From NCBI RefSeq assembly GCF_016584105.1, contig NZ_NRSM01000018.1, forward strand, positions 1 through 64,000: a DNA stretch of 64,000 nt, in the 5' to 3' direction. The DNA comes from Ectothiorhodospira shaposhnikovii. Lineage in GTDB: Bacteria > Pseudomonadota > Gammaproteobacteria > Ectothiorhodospirales > Ectothiorhodospiraceae. The translations under genes and the position numbers were made by a program. Shown one piece after another: positions 41,030-50,525 of this stretch. The notes beneath the pieces were generated by a model. That model was given only the letters and a program-made list of their open reading frames with translations, ran no database searches and was not told the DNA's origin. Position 1 is the stretch's first letter; every line of letters begins with the position of its first letter.

Positions 41030-42952
41030 ATGGCCCTCGTAAAAAAGACTCCCAGCACGTCGCCCTCATCCCCGGGTGGCGAGGATTCCCGTACCCACGC
41101 CGCCGCGGCCCGCGAAGCGGAAGCCCAGCGCAAACGAGCCCGAACCCTGGCCAAGCAGCAGCAGGCCGCCGAGCGCATTGCCTCGGCCACCGCCCAGCTG
41201 GCCTCCGGCATCAATGAGGCGGCCTCCGCCGCCGAGGAACTCAAGCGGGCCTCCGACCAGATCGCCTCGGGGGCCGAAGAGGCCTCCGGCGCCGCCCAGG
41301 AATCCCTGACCGCCTTCAAGCAGGTCAACCTCGCCCTGACCCGTCAGCTGGAAAACGCCAACAACGCCCAGACCAGGGTGGAGTCTCTCAAGGAACTGGT
41401 CACCGGGGTCAGTGGCGAGATCGAGGGGTTCATCACCAATGTGGGTGTCAGCGCCCAGCGCCAGAGCGAATCGGTGAAGATGGTCAGCGAGCTGGAACAG
41501 CAGGCCGCCAATATCGGCGACATCGTCAAGGCCGTGGCCCGCATCGCCGATCAGACCAACCTGCTGGCCCTCAATGCCGCCATCGAGGCGGCCCGCGCCG
41601 GCAAACATGGCAAGGGCTTTGCCGTGGTCGCCGACGAGGTCCGCACCCTGGCGGAAACCTCGGAAAAGAGCGCCAAGCAGATCCAGGATCTGGTCGCCCA
41701 GATACAGAACGACGTCAAGCAGATCTCCGAAGGCATCAATACCTCCGCCGGCAAGGTGCGACAGGAGGTGGAAAACGGCAAGCAGATCACCCAACAGCTG
41801 AACCAGGTCCGAGACGATACCGCCGTGATCACCAGCGGCATCCAGGAGATCGCCACCGGCGCCCAGCAGTCCGAGACCGCCGCCAGGCAGGCCCTCAAGG
41901 GTACCGAGGAGATCGCCACCGCCGCCGAGGAGCAATCCGCCGCCGCCGAGGAATCCGCCAAGACCGTGGCGGAGCAGACCCAGGCCCTGGGGGAATGCGA
42001 ACAGGCAGCCCAGAGCCTGTCGGAACTGTCGGAGGAGTTGCGCAGTTCCACCGACATCAGCAAGAGTGCCGAAGAGGTTGCCTCTGCCGCTGAACAGCTG
42101 TCGTCGGCGGTACAGGAAATCAATCGCTCCGGGGCGCAGATCATGGCGGCGCTGGATCAGATCCGCAAAAGCGCCCAGTTGCAGTCCTCCGCTACCGAAG
42201 AATCCGCCGCCGCCGTGGCCCAGATCGAACAGGGCGTGGAGACCGCCCAGCAACGGGCAACGGCAACGGAAGAGAAGATCCGCCAAATCACCCAACTGCT
42301 CAAGACCAACCAGCAGAGCGTGGAAGAACTCATCCGGGGGGTCGCCGAATCCGCGGATGCCTCCAGGGAGAGCCTGCGTCAGATCAAGAACCTGGAACTG
42401 GTGTCACGGCGCATCGACAAGATCGTGGATGCCATCACCACCGTGTCCATCCAGACCAACATGCTGGCGGTCAACGGTTCCATCGAAGCCGCCCGGGCCG
42501 GCGAGTTCGGCAAGGGCTTCGTGGTGGTGGCCACGGATATCCGCAACCTGGCCCATGACTCGGCGGAGAATGCCGACCGCATCAAGGATCTGGTGAAGTC
42601 AGTGCAGGATCAGATCGACACCGTCTGGCGCGACCTGGAGGAAAACATCAACGCCGCCAATACGGAGGCGCAGAAGGCCAGGAGCATCACCGCCGGCCTG
42701 CAGACGGCGGAAACCGACGTGGCCACCGTACAAAAGAGCGCCCGTGAAGTTCTCAATGCTGCCACCGAGATTGCCACCGCCATCGGTCAGGTGAAAACCG
42801 GGGTCGAGCAGATCGCAGCCGCCGCCGAGGAGGCGGAAAAAGCGGCCGCCGAAGCGTCCTCGGCGGCCAGCCAGCAGGCCCAGGGAGCCGAAGAACTGGC
42901 GGCGGCCATCGAGGAAATCGCCTCACTGGCCGATGAACTGCAAAGCGTCTGA
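41030..42952 (+). CDS. Soluble chemoreceptor-like protein with two tandem signalling domains
   Basis: A 640-residue cytoplasmic MCP-like protein without membrane segments or sensor domain. Two MCP hairpin tips are present: [19 protein letters not shown] (173-191) and [19 protein letters not shown] (473-491). Each is flanked by heptad helices and Ala/Glu-rich possible methylation stretches (for example [19 protein letters not shown], 291-309). The second tip has diverged (AVNGS for ALNAA). The N-terminal 40 residues are Lys/Arg/Ser-rich. The ATG at 41030 is the first gene of the operon, followed 29 bases later by the triple CheW. Tandem tips in one chain could bind the multi-CheW partner several times. 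Confidence 0.88.
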   Translation: MALVKKTPSTSPSSPGGEDSRTHAAAAREAEAQRKRARTLAKQQQAAERIASATAQLASGINEAASAAEELKRASDQIASGAEEASGAAQESLTAFKQVNLALTRQLENANNAQTRVESLKELVTGVSGEIEGFITNVGVSAQRQSESVKMVSELEQQAANIGDIVKAVARIADQTNLLALNAAIEAARAGKHGKGFAVVADEVRTLAETSEKSAKQIQDLVAQIQNDVKQISEGINTSAGKVRQEVENGKQITQQLNQVRDDTAVITSGIQEIATGAQQSETAARQALKGTEEIATAAEEQSAAAEESAKTVAEQTQALGECEQAAQSLSELSEELRSSTDISKSAEEVASAAEQLSSAVQEINRSGAQIMAALDQIRKSAQLQSSATEESAAAVAQIEQGVETAQQRATATEEKIRQITQLLKTNQQSVEELIRGVAESADASRESLRQIKNLELVSRRIDKIVDAITTVSIQTNMLAVNGSIEAARAGEFGKGFVVVATDIRNLAHDSAENADRIKDLVKSVQDQIDTVWRDLEENINAANTEAQKARSITAGLQTAETDVATVQKSAREVLNAATEIATAIGQVKTGVEQIAAAAEEAEKAAAEASSAASQQAQGAEELAAAIEEIASLADELQSV

Positions 42953-42981
42953 CCTCAGCCACCGTATTGCGGGAGATCGTC

Positions 42982-44586
42982 ATGACCAATGAAACGGTCG
43001 CATCGTCCCCCCCGGGCGGGGGTGATACCCATTCAGCGAACCCGGATCAGGAGTCCGACGTTCGTCAATTCGTGATCTTCATCTGCGGCAGCGAGGTGTT
43101 CGGGGTGGACATGGCCCCGGTACAGGAAATCATCCGCGTGCCCGAGGTCGTCCGCGTCCCCATGGGCCCGCCCGCCCTGGAGGGACTCTCCAACCTGCGC
43201 GGCAAGGTGCTGCCCATCATCAGTCTGCGCCGCCTGTTTGACTTTGAACGCCGTGACAACGATGACGCCTCCCGTGCCCTGGTGATCGACCTGGGACAGC
43301 CTCTGGGCTTCGTGGTGGACCGGGTCAGCAGCGTGGTGGCGGCGGAACCGGAACAGATCGAGGACGTCACCACCCTGAGCACCACGGTGAATACCGAGAT
43401 GCTGTCCGGCCTGCTCAAGAATGTCGGTGGTTTTCCCATGATCATGGTGATGGACTTCAAGCGTCTGATCAGCACGGAATTTGCCGACATCTCCCGGATG
43501 GCACAAAGTACCGCGGCCCGAACCCTGGCCCAGGAACAATTCGGCAATGAGGACGACGGGGACGACGTGCAGGACGAACTCCAGCTGGTCAGCTTCGAGG
43601 TGGCGGAACAGGAGTACGCCATTCCCATCGAACACACCCAGGAGATCGTCCAGTTCCCCAGTCAGATCGTGAAGGTGCCCCGCTCCGAGGCCCATGTACT
43701 GGGGGTCATGAGCCTGCGTAACCGTCTGCTACCCCTGGTATCCCTGCGCTGCCTGTTCGAATTGCCCGACCGTGGCGCCGATGAACAAAGCCGCATCGTG
43801 GTGGTGCGGCTGGGCACCATCACCGTGGGGCTGGTCATGGACAGTGTCAATGAGGTCCTGCGGGTGCCCCTGGCCGCCGTGGAAGCCATGCCCGCCATGC
43901 TCTCCAGCACCGGCAATCTGGGGGAAATCTCCCGCATCTGCCGTCTGGGACAGGACGGCAGGCGCCTGGTCTCCATCATTTCCCTTGAGCACTTGTTCCG
44001 GCACTCATCCATTCAGGAGGCGGTCAACACCGTGAAAGACATGCAGGAAGACGATCCGGACGTCCTGGACAGCCTGGAACAACAGGACGACGACGAGGAA
44101 CAGGTGGTGGTGTTCCGCCTCGACAAGGAAGAGTTCGGGGTACCCATCGACAGCATCCAGGAGATCGTGCGGATCCCCGAGGAACTCACCCGGGTACCCA
44201 AGGCCCCCCACTTCGTCGAGGGCGTCATCAATCTGCGCGGCGCGGTGCTGCCGGTCATCGACCAGCGTCGGCGCCTGGGCCTGCCCGCCACCGAGCGCAA
44301 CGACCGCCAGCGCATCATGGTCTTCCTGCTGGACGGCATGCGTACCGGGTTCATTGTCGATTCCGTGGCCGAGGTACTGAAAATTCCCCGCGCCGCCATC
44401 GAATCCTCTCCCCGGCTTTCAGAGGAGCAGTCACGCCTGATTGGCCGGGTCGCCAACATGGAGAAGCAGAAGCGCCTGATCCAGTTGATCGATCCTTCGC
44501 ACCTGATCGCCCGGGAACAGCGCGAAGCCCTGGCCGGCCTGACCGAGCAACGGAACGACGAACAGCAGGACGCTCAAGGCACATAG
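42982..44586 (+). CDS. cheW: Triple-domain CheW coupling protein
   Basis: CheW normally is one ~150-residue domain bridging receptors to CheA; this 534-residue protein has three in tandem. Domain 1 (about 27-175) has NLRGKVLPIISLRRLF. Domain 2 (about 197-350) has SLRNRLLPLVSLRCLF, with Asn replacing the usual Gly. Domain 3 (about 372-520) has NLRGAVLPVIDQRRRL. Acidic linkers separate them (EDDGDDVQDE; EQQDDDEEQ). ATG 42982 follows GGGAGAT. Three fused CheW units would enforce a different array stoichiometry from the standard CheA:CheW lattice. Confidence 0.93.
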   Translation: MTNETVASSPPGGGDTHSANPDQESDVRQFVIFICGSEVFGVDMAPVQEIIRVPEVVRVPMGPPALEGLSNLRGKVLPIISLRRLFDFERRDNDDASRALVIDLGQPLGFVVDRVSSVVAAEPEQIEDVTTLSTTVNTEMLSGLLKNVGGFPMIMVMDFKRLISTEFADISRMAQSTAARTLAQEQFGNEDDGDDVQDELQLVSFEVAEQEYAIPIEHTQEIVQFPSQIVKVPRSEAHVLGVMSLRNRLLPLVSLRCLFELPDRGADEQSRIVVVRLGTITVGLVMDSVNEVLRVPLAAVEAMPAMLSSTGNLGEISRICRLGQDGRRLVSIISLEHLFRHSSIQEAVNTVKDMQEDDPDVLDSLEQQDDDEEQVVVFRLDKEEFGVPIDSIQEIVRIPEELTRVPKAPHFVEGVINLRGAVLPVIDQRRRLGLPATERNDRQRIMVFLLDGMRTGFIVDSVAEVLKIPRAAIESSPRLSEEQSRLIGRVANMEKQKRLIQLIDPSHLIAREQREALAGLTEQRNDEQQDAQGT

Positions 44587-44638
44587 CGTCGCCTGAACTT
44601 CGCCGCCCCTCAACATCCACAGAGACTCAGACCAGACC

Positions 44639-45727
44639 GTGATCAAGCTGCTGATCGTCGATGACTCCGCGCTGATGCGCCGCCAACTCAAGGCCATATT
44701 CGTGGCGGAAGGCGATTTCCAGGTGGAAATGGCCCGCCACGGTCAGGAGGCGGTGGAACTCAACCGCACCTTCGCGCCGGACGTCATCACCCTGGACATC
44801 AACATGCCGCAGATGGACGGTCTGACCGCCCTGTCCCTGCTCATGGCGGAGCGCCCCGTGCCCGTGGTGATGGTCTCTTCCCTCACCGAAAAGGGCGCCA
44901 TCGCCACCCTGGAGGCCCTCAACCTGGGGGCGGTGGACTACATCCCCAAGCCGGGCGGTACCATTTCCCTGTCCATCGCCGAAGTGGAGGCGGAAATCAT
45001 CGCCAAGGTGCGGGCCGCGGCCGGGGCGCGTCTCAGAAAATCCCGGGGTCTGGCGGCCCGTATCCGCGGCAACCTGTCCGTCGGCGAAGCGACCAAACCT
45101 TCCCCCCGGCCCAGCGCCAGCGCCCCGCCCAGGGGGGAAGAAGCGGACGGTGACGGTCTGGTCATCGTTGGCGTCTCCACCGGCGGCCCCCGTACCCTGG
45201 AAGAGATCCTGCCCCTGCTGCCGGCGGATTTTCCCTGGCCGGTCCTGGTGGCCCAGCACATGCCCCCCAGCTTCACCCGTCCCTTCGCGGAACGCATGAA
45301 CACTCTCTGCGCCCTTGAGGTGCTGGAACTGCGTCGACCACTGGAACTGATCCCGGGGCAGATCCATATCGGCCGGGGCGGCGCCGACATCCTGGTCACG
45401 CGGCGCAATGACCGGCTCATGGTCAGTGCCCGCCCGGAATCACCGGAGATGCTCTGGCACCCTTCCGTGGAACTGCTGGGGCGCTCGGTGCTGCAACACT
45501 GCAACCCGCGCCGGGTGGTGGGCGTCATGCTCACGGGCATGGGCCATGACGGTGCCGAGAGCTTTACCGAACTCAAGCGCCGGGGCGGCCGCACCATCGC
45601 CGAATCCGAACAGTCGGCGGTGGTCTTCGGCATGCCCGCGGAACTCATCAAGCGCGGCGGCGCCACCACCGTACTGCCGGTGGAAAAGATCGCGGAACAG
45701 ATCATCAGATGGGTCAATGCCAGCTGA
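44639..45727 (+). CDS. cheB: CheB, receptor methylesterase/deamidase
   Basis: Removes methyl groups from chemoreceptors when phosphorylated by CheA. The GTG start at 44639 gives MIKLLIVDDSALMRRQL, 362 residues. An N-terminal REC domain carries phosphoacceptor Asp53 in LDINMP. A variable linker (about 140-172) follows. The catalytic triad is Ser180 (GVSTGGP), His207 (AQHMPP) and Asp304 (TGMGHDGA). It lies 53 bases after the triple CheW. Both domains are complete, so adaptation by methylation is expected for the receptors of this locus. Confidence 0.95.
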   Translation: MIKLLIVDDSALMRRQLKAIFVAEGDFQVEMARHGQEAVELNRTFAPDVITLDINMPQMDGLTALSLLMAERPVPVVMVSSLTEKGAIATLEALNLGAVDYIPKPGGTISLSIAEVEAEIIAKVRAAAGARLRKSRGLAARIRGNLSVGEATKPSPRPSASAPPRGEEADGDGLVIVGVSTGGPRTLEEILPLLPADFPWPVLVAQHMPPSFTRPFAERMNTLCALEVLELRRPLELIPGQIHIGRGGADILVTRRNDRLMVSARPESPEMLWHPSVELLGRSVLQHCNPRRVVGVMLTGMGHDGAESFTELKRRGGRTIAESEQSAVVFGMPAELIKRGGATTVLPVEKIAEQIIRWVNAS

Positions 45728-45755
45728 CTCACCCTCTTAACCCAAGGATTGCATC

Positions 45756-46382
45756 ATGGCGTTGAAAAAGGGACAGCCCACCCCGCCCAGCCATCATCCC
45801 GGCGAACGTCGGGAACCCAGAAACTTGGAAACCCTGCTGCAGACACTGCTGGACGAAGATGCCATGAAACGCCGCTGGGCTGCCCGTGACCTGGCGGAAC
45901 ATCCGGCGGCTGCCGTGGCCCTGATCACACGTCTCAAACACGAGACGGATGCCACGGTGCTGCAGGTGATCATCACCTCCCTGGGCTGTATCGCCAATGA
46001 CGTCGCCATTGGTGGGCTGATTGACTGCCTGTATTCGGAACATGCCCTGCTGCGCAACACCGCCATTGAGGTTCTCAAGGAACTGCCGGGGCCGGTAGCG
46101 CCCCATATGGGAGAACTTCTGCATAACCCCGATCCGGATGTGCGCATCTTCGCCGTGAACGTGCTCGAATCCCTGCGGCATCCCCAGGTGGAGGAATGGC
46201 TGCTGGAGGTCATCCTCAGGGACGAGCACGTCAATGTCTGCGCCACCGCCGTGGACCTGCTGGGTGAGGTGGGCAGCCCGCAGTCCCGGGATGCGCTGCG
46301 GACACTCAAACAACGTTTTCCGGAGGAACCGTATATCCAGTTCGCCGCCGATCTTGCCCTCAAGCGCATCGGAGCCGGGTGA
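45756..46382 (+). CDS. HEAT-repeat protein between cheB and cheR
   Basis: A 208-residue soluble protein made of HEAT-like helical repeats of about 31 residues. Examples are DEDAMKRRWAARDLAEHPAA, DATVLQVIITSLGCIANDVA, EHALLRNTAIEVLKELPG, DPDVRIFAVNVLESLRHPQV and HVNVCATAVDLLGEVGS. HEAT proteins serve as protein-binding scaffolds. Its position between the two adaptation enzymes, overlapping cheR, suggests it scaffolds or tethers them. It is not a standard chemotaxis component; function unknown. Confidence 0.88.
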   Translation: MALKKGQPTPPSHHPGERREPRNLETLLQTLLDEDAMKRRWAARDLAEHPAAAVALITRLKHETDATVLQVIITSLGCIANDVAIGGLIDCLYSEHALLRNTAIEVLKELPGPVAPHMGELLHNPDPDVRIFAVNVLESLRHPQVEEWLLEVILRDEHVNVCATAVDLLGEVGSPQSRDALRTLKQRFPEEPYIQFAADLALKRIGAG

Positions 46383-46387
46383 TATCC

Positions 46388-47233
46388 ATGCAGAAACCCA
46401 CCGCCATCAGCGACGAGGATTTTCAGAAGTTCCGGGAATTCTTCTATCGCAAGACCGGCATGCTGTTCGAAGACGGCAAACGTTATTTCGTGGACAAGCG
46501 CCTGCTCGAGCGCATGGCCGCCACCGCCAATGAAAGCTTTCGCAACTACTTCACCATGCTGCGCTTCCAGGCCTCCGGGGCCGAACTGCAGACCCTGATC
46601 AATGCCATGACGGTGAACGAAACCTACTTCTTCCGCGAGGAGTACCAGTTTCGCTGTCTGGTGGATTCCATTCTCCCCGAACTCGTGGCCCGCCGCTCAT
46701 CCTCGCGGCCCATCCGCATCTGGTCGGTGCCCTCTTCTTCCGGGGAGGAACCCTACGGTATCGCCATCTACCTGCTGGAACACTGGCCGCTGCTCGAACA
46801 GTGGGACGTGGAGATCATTTCCTCCGATATCGATACCCAGGTTCTGGAGCAGGCCCGCAAGGGACTGTATGCCAGCCGGGCAATCCAGCACCTGCCCACC
46901 AATCTGCTGAAAAAATATTTTCACCGGGCAGGCAGCCATTACCAGATCAGCCAAAGCCTGCGAGAAGCGGTGGAATTCACCCGGGTGAATGTCCACGATG
47001 CCGCTGACATGCGCAGCCACCGGCAGTTCGATGTCATCTTCTGCCGCAATCTGCTGATCTATTTCGATGACCTGTCCCGCAAGAAGACCGCTGAGTCCTT
47101 CTTCGATGCCCTCAATCCCGGTGGTTTCATCTGCCTTGGGCATTCCGAATCCATGAGCCGCATCTCCTCGCTGTTCCAGATCCGGCGCTTTCCCGAAGCC
47201 ATCGTATATCAGAAACCCCTGGAGGCGAGATGA
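46388..47233 (+). CDS. cheR: CheR, receptor methyltransferase
   Basis: SAM-dependent methyltransferase for glutamates of chemoreceptors. The N-terminal helical domain includes the conserved TVNETYFFRE. The Rossmann domain has RIWSVPSSSGEEPYGIAI (the usual WSAGCSTGEE is changed to WSVPSSSGEE), FDVIFCRNLLIYFD and GGFICLGHSES. ATG 46388 (281 residues) is preferred; a GTG at 46379 overlapping the upstream stop is possible. It overlaps the cheY start by 4 bases. The altered SAM loop lacks the common Cys but keeps the Gly-Glu-Glu. Confidence 0.93.
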   Translation: MQKPTAISDEDFQKFREFFYRKTGMLFEDGKRYFVDKRLLERMAATANESFRNYFTMLRFQASGAELQTLINAMTVNETYFFREEYQFRCLVDSILPELVARRSSSRPIRIWSVPSSSGEEPYGIAIYLLEHWPLLEQWDVEIISSDIDTQVLEQARKGLYASRAIQHLPTNLLKKYFHRAGSHYQISQSLREAVEFTRVNVHDAADMRSHRQFDVIFCRNLLIYFDDLSRKKTAESFFDALNPGGFICLGHSESMSRISSLFQIRRFPEAIVYQKPLEAR

Positions 47234-47607
47234 AACGCATTCTCGTCATAGACGACGCAGCCACGGTCCGGCTCTATCACCGTGAAATCCTCGAACAGGC
47301 CGGCTTTGCCGTCATCGAGGCCATCAACGGACTGGAGGCCCTGGAAAAACTGGAGATGGAAGGCCCCTTCGACCTCTACCTGGTGGATATCAACATGCCC
47401 AAGCTGGACGGCTACGGCTTTCTCAAGGCACTGCGCGAGAAGGACATCCCGCAGGCGCCAGCCATCATGATCTCCACCGAGTCGTCGCCCCGGGACCGCG
47501 AGGCCGCCCTGGTCGCCGGCGCCAACCTGTACGTCGTCAAGCCGATCAGGCCCGAACAGCTACTGCCTCAGGTACGGGGCCTGCTTGGAGAGGGGCATCC
47601 GTCATGA
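47230..47607 (+). CDS. cheY: CheY-like single-domain response regulator (first)
   Basis: A 125-residue receiver with no output domain. The acidic pocket is Asp8-Asp9 (VIDDAATV), the phosphoacceptor Asp53 (LVDINMP), the Thr/Ser switch MISTESS and Lys in VVKPIRPEQLLP. It overlaps both cheR and cheA, so stoichiometry with CheA should be tight. Its target is unknown because no flagellar motor genes are nearby. Confidence 0.93.
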   Translation: MKRILVIDDAATVRLYHREILEQAGFAVIEAINGLEALEKLEMEGPFDLYLVDINMPKLDGYGFLKALREKDIPQAPAIMISTESSPRDREAALVAGANLYVVKPIRPEQLLPQVRGLLGEGHPS

Positions 47608-50279
47608 ATCCGTTACTGGATCAGTTCATCAGTGAATCAAGGGACGCCATCCAGTCCATCGGCGAACGGCTCATGCAGCTGGAAAACACGCCGGATGATC
47701 ATGAACTCATGGATGAATTGTTCCGACTGGTCCACACCCTAAAGGGCAATAGCGGACTGTTCGACTTTCCCGAGATGACCCGTGTACTCCACGGTGCCGA
47801 GGATCTGATGGATACGGTCAGGGATGGCCGGCTCGGCTATTCCCGGTCGCTGGCGGATCAACTGCTCGAAGCCATGGATTTTGTCTCGGGGCTGCTGGAC
47901 GAGATCCTCGCCGGCGGTGACGGCAATCTGCCCGCCGATGCCGAACGCACCGCGGCCGCCACGGCACTGACCCATTCCCTGCGCCAGCTGATCACCACCC
48001 GGGCCGGACCGGCCGACCCCGAAACACTGGCCGCCGACCCCTTGACGGCACCCATCCCGGCAACACCCTCCCCCGCCGATGCCCCGGCCAACGTCACAAG
48101 CCCACTGGCGCAGATACCCGAAACCGCCCGCATGGACGCCTGCCGACGGATATTTCAGGGACAGCCCTGTTCGTGGCTCAGCTACCAGCCCGAAGAGGAA
48201 TGCTTTTTCAAGGGGGAAGACCCGTTTCATCAGATCACCCAACTGCCCGCCCCCCTCTGGCGCCGGATCAGCGCCCGGGAGCCCTGGCCAAGTCCGGACA
48301 CCCTGGATGCCTACCGCTGCCTGCTGCACTTTGAATCCATCGTCCCGATGGACCTGCAGGAACTGACGGATCACTTCCGCTACATCCCGGATCAGGTGGA
48401 ACTCACCGCCCTCGAACCGGCAATGCTGGCCATACCCATCGGGGATGACCATGACGGCATCCCCACCGCGGACTATCTACAGACCGCCACGGCGCATCTT
48501 CGGTCCGGTAACCATGAAGGTCTGATTCAGGCCAGCCGCCTCCTGCTGGAACTGTCATCCCCCGGACTGCGGGTGGCCTCGGCGCTACGCTGGCTGCTGC
48601 TGGTGCTGGAAACCCGGCCGGACGATGTTCCCCTGCTGCAACAGTTGCTGGACAACATCCACCCCGGCGTGGCTGTCGGTGATGACGCCGACACCGCAAT
48701 CCCTGCCGCCCCATCCCCCCCCGTAACGGGCGCGCAGGGCATGGCCGATCCCATCGTCGGCATCATCGAAACCCAGGCCGAAATACTCGCCCTGAACGAC
48801 ACTCCCCCCTGGCTTTCGGGAAGACTGCAGGCTGTCGCTGCCAGCCTGCGGGCCGCCTTCACCCTCCAAGGGCAACTCAAACGCCTTGAAGGCCTGGATG
48901 AGGCCCTGCAGACCGCCATTACCCGGCACACGTCAGTCCCCCTGGCCCACTGGCTGGCCGAACACGTCCCGGCCTCGGCCTCGGCCTCGGCACCCGTGAC
49001 AGAACCGGCGACAACAGATTCCCCCGCACCGATTCCCTCCGGCATCGCTGCCGGTGCAGGGGAAACCCGCAAGTTCGGCCGCCGCATGGAAGATGCCTAT
49101 GCCGGCCCCAGCGCCATCAAGGTGGATCAGGCCAAAATCGACCGCCTGATGAATCTGATCGGCGAAATGATCGTGGCCAAGAATGCCCTGCCCTATCTGG
49201 CCGCCCGTGCAGAGGATGTGTTCGGGGTGCGGGAACTGGCCCGGGAGATCAAGGGGCAGTACGGCACCATCAATCGCATCGCCGATGAAATGCAGGACGC
49301 CATCATGCAGGTCCGGCTACTGCCGGTGTCCTTCGTGTTCCAGCGCTTCCCCCGGCTGGTCAGGGATACCGCTCAAAAACTGGGCAAGGAAGTGCGGCTG
49401 GTGCTGGAAGGGGAATCCACCGAAGCGGACAAGAACGTCATCGAATCCCTGGCCGATCCCCTGGTCCACATCCTTCGCAACAGCCTGGATCATGGTCTGG
49501 AGACCCCGGATGAACGTCGCGCCGCCGGCAAGCCGGTGGCGGGCCGGCTCGCCATCAGCGCCCGCTCCGAATCGGATCGGGTGGTGATCGAAATTGCCGA
49601 CGACGGCCGCGGCATTGATCCCGCGATGATCCGCCGCAAGGCCTATGAAAAGGGTATTATCGACGAACAGGCCCTGGAACGGCTGACAGATCAAGAGGCT
49701 CTGAATCTGGTCTTCGCCCCGGGCTTCTCCACCGCCAGCCAGGTGTCCGACCTGTCCGGGCGGGGCGTGGGCATGGACGTGGTACGCACGGCGGTGGCGC
49801 GGGTCAACGGCAGCATCGACCTCAATAGCCGACCGGGCGCAGGGACCCGCCTGCGGCTCTCCCTGCCCCTGTCCATGGCCGTGACCAATGTCATGATCAT
49901 CGTTTCCGCCAGCCAGCGTTTCGGTGTTTCCATGGATGCGGTGGCGGAAACCGTGCGGGTGGCACAGGCAGACATCCAGCGCATCAAGCACCAGATGACC
50001 ACGGTGTTGCGCGGCCGCGTGGTGCCGCTGGTGGCACTCAACGACCTGCTGGCCCTGGACGAAGCCCAAATTCCCAACGAAGATGGTGAGATGGCCGTGG
50101 TGGTGGTACGCATCGAGAACGATCTTCTCGGCATCATGGTGGATGACTGCCGCGAGACCGTGGACATCATCCTCAAACCCCTGGCCGGGTTCCTCGGCAA
50201 CCTGCGAGGCTATGCCGGCTCCGCCCTGCTGGGAGATGGCTCGGTCCTGCTGGTGCTCAATCCCCGGGAGTTGCTGTGA
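47604..50279 (+). CDS. cheA: CheA-type histidine kinase
   Basis: An 891-residue kinase core. The N-terminal Hpt domain has His44 in LVHTLKGNSGLF. A long middle region follows (110-490), with a soluble domain (ETARMDACRRIFQGQPCSWLSYQPEEECFFKGEDP) in place of a typical P2, and an Ala/Pro-rich linker ASASASAP. The dimerisation domain KVDQAKIDRLMNLIGEMIVAKNAL is followed by an HATPase: HILRNSLDHGLE, ADDGRGID, FSTASQVSDLSGRGVGMDVV. A CheW-like P5 ends it. All catalytic boxes are intact. It overlaps the genes on both sides. Confidence 0.95.
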   Translation: MNPLLDQFISESRDAIQSIGERLMQLENTPDDHELMDELFRLVHTLKGNSGLFDFPEMTRVLHGAEDLMDTVRDGRLGYSRSLADQLLEAMDFVSGLLDEILAGGDGNLPADAERTAAATALTHSLRQLITTRAGPADPETLAADPLTAPIPATPSPADAPANVTSPLAQIPETARMDACRRIFQGQPCSWLSYQPEEECFFKGEDPFHQITQLPAPLWRRISAREPWPSPDTLDAYRCLLHFESIVPMDLQELTDHFRYIPDQVELTALEPAMLAIPIGDDHDGIPTADYLQTATAHLRSGNHEGLIQASRLLLELSSPGLRVASALRWLLLVLETRPDDVPLLQQLLDNIHPGVAVGDDADTAIPAAPSPPVTGAQGMADPIVGIIETQAEILALNDTPPWLSGRLQAVAASLRAAFTLQGQLKRLEGLDEALQTAITRHTSVPLAHWLAEHVPASASASAPVTEPATTDSPAPIPSGIAAGAGETRKFGRRMEDAYAGPSAIKVDQAKIDRLMNLIGEMIVAKNALPYLAARAEDVFGVRELAREIKGQYGTINRIADEMQDAIMQVRLLPVSFVFQRFPRLVRDTAQKLGKEVRLVLEGESTEADKNVIESLADPLVHILRNSLDHGLETPDERRAAGKPVAGRLAISARSESDRVVIEIADDGRGIDPAMIRRKAYEKGIIDEQALERLTDQEALNLVFAPGFSTASQVSDLSGRGVGMDVVRTAVARVNGSIDLNSRPGAGTRLRLSLPLSMAVTNVMIIVSASQRFGVSMDAVAETVRVAQADIQRIKHQMTTVLRGRVVPLVALNDLLALDEAQIPNEDGEMAVVVVRIENDLLGIMVDDCRETVDIILKPLAGFLGNLRGYAGSALLGDGSVLLVLNPRELL

Positions 50280-50521
50280 TGGGCATTGAAATCGATGACA
50301 ACACCTTCCGGGTCACCGACATGCTGGGTGTCGAGGATGCCGAGGCCCTGCTCGACTGGCTGATCAAGCATCCCGAGGGCACCCTGGAGCTGGCCGGCTG
50401 TACCCACCTGCATGCCGCCAACCTGCAGGTCCTGATGGCCACCCGCCCACGAATCTGCGCCTGGCCCGAAGACGCCCTGCTGGCAGACTGGCTCAGACAC
50501 GCACTCAATCAAGAGGAATGA
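50279..50521 (+). CDS. STAS-like mini-protein after cheA
   Basis: An 80-residue protein, ATG within the TGATG overlap with the cheA stop. The pattern MLGVEDAEALLDWLIKHPEG, LELAGCTHLHAANLQVLMATRP, WPEDALLADWLRHAL resembles a minimal STAS-type alpha/beta fold: an extended strand with a loop, then a helix. No phosphorylatable Ser/Thr stands at the canonical spot; CTHLH occupies the loop. Its coupling to CheA and the stressosome genes nearby suggest a link between the two halves. Family assignment is tentative. Confidence 0.6.
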   Translation: MGIEIDDNTFRVTDMLGVEDAEALLDWLIKHPEGTLELAGCTHLHAANLQVLMATRPRICAWPEDALLADWLRHALNQEE

Positions 50522-50525
50522 CGCC

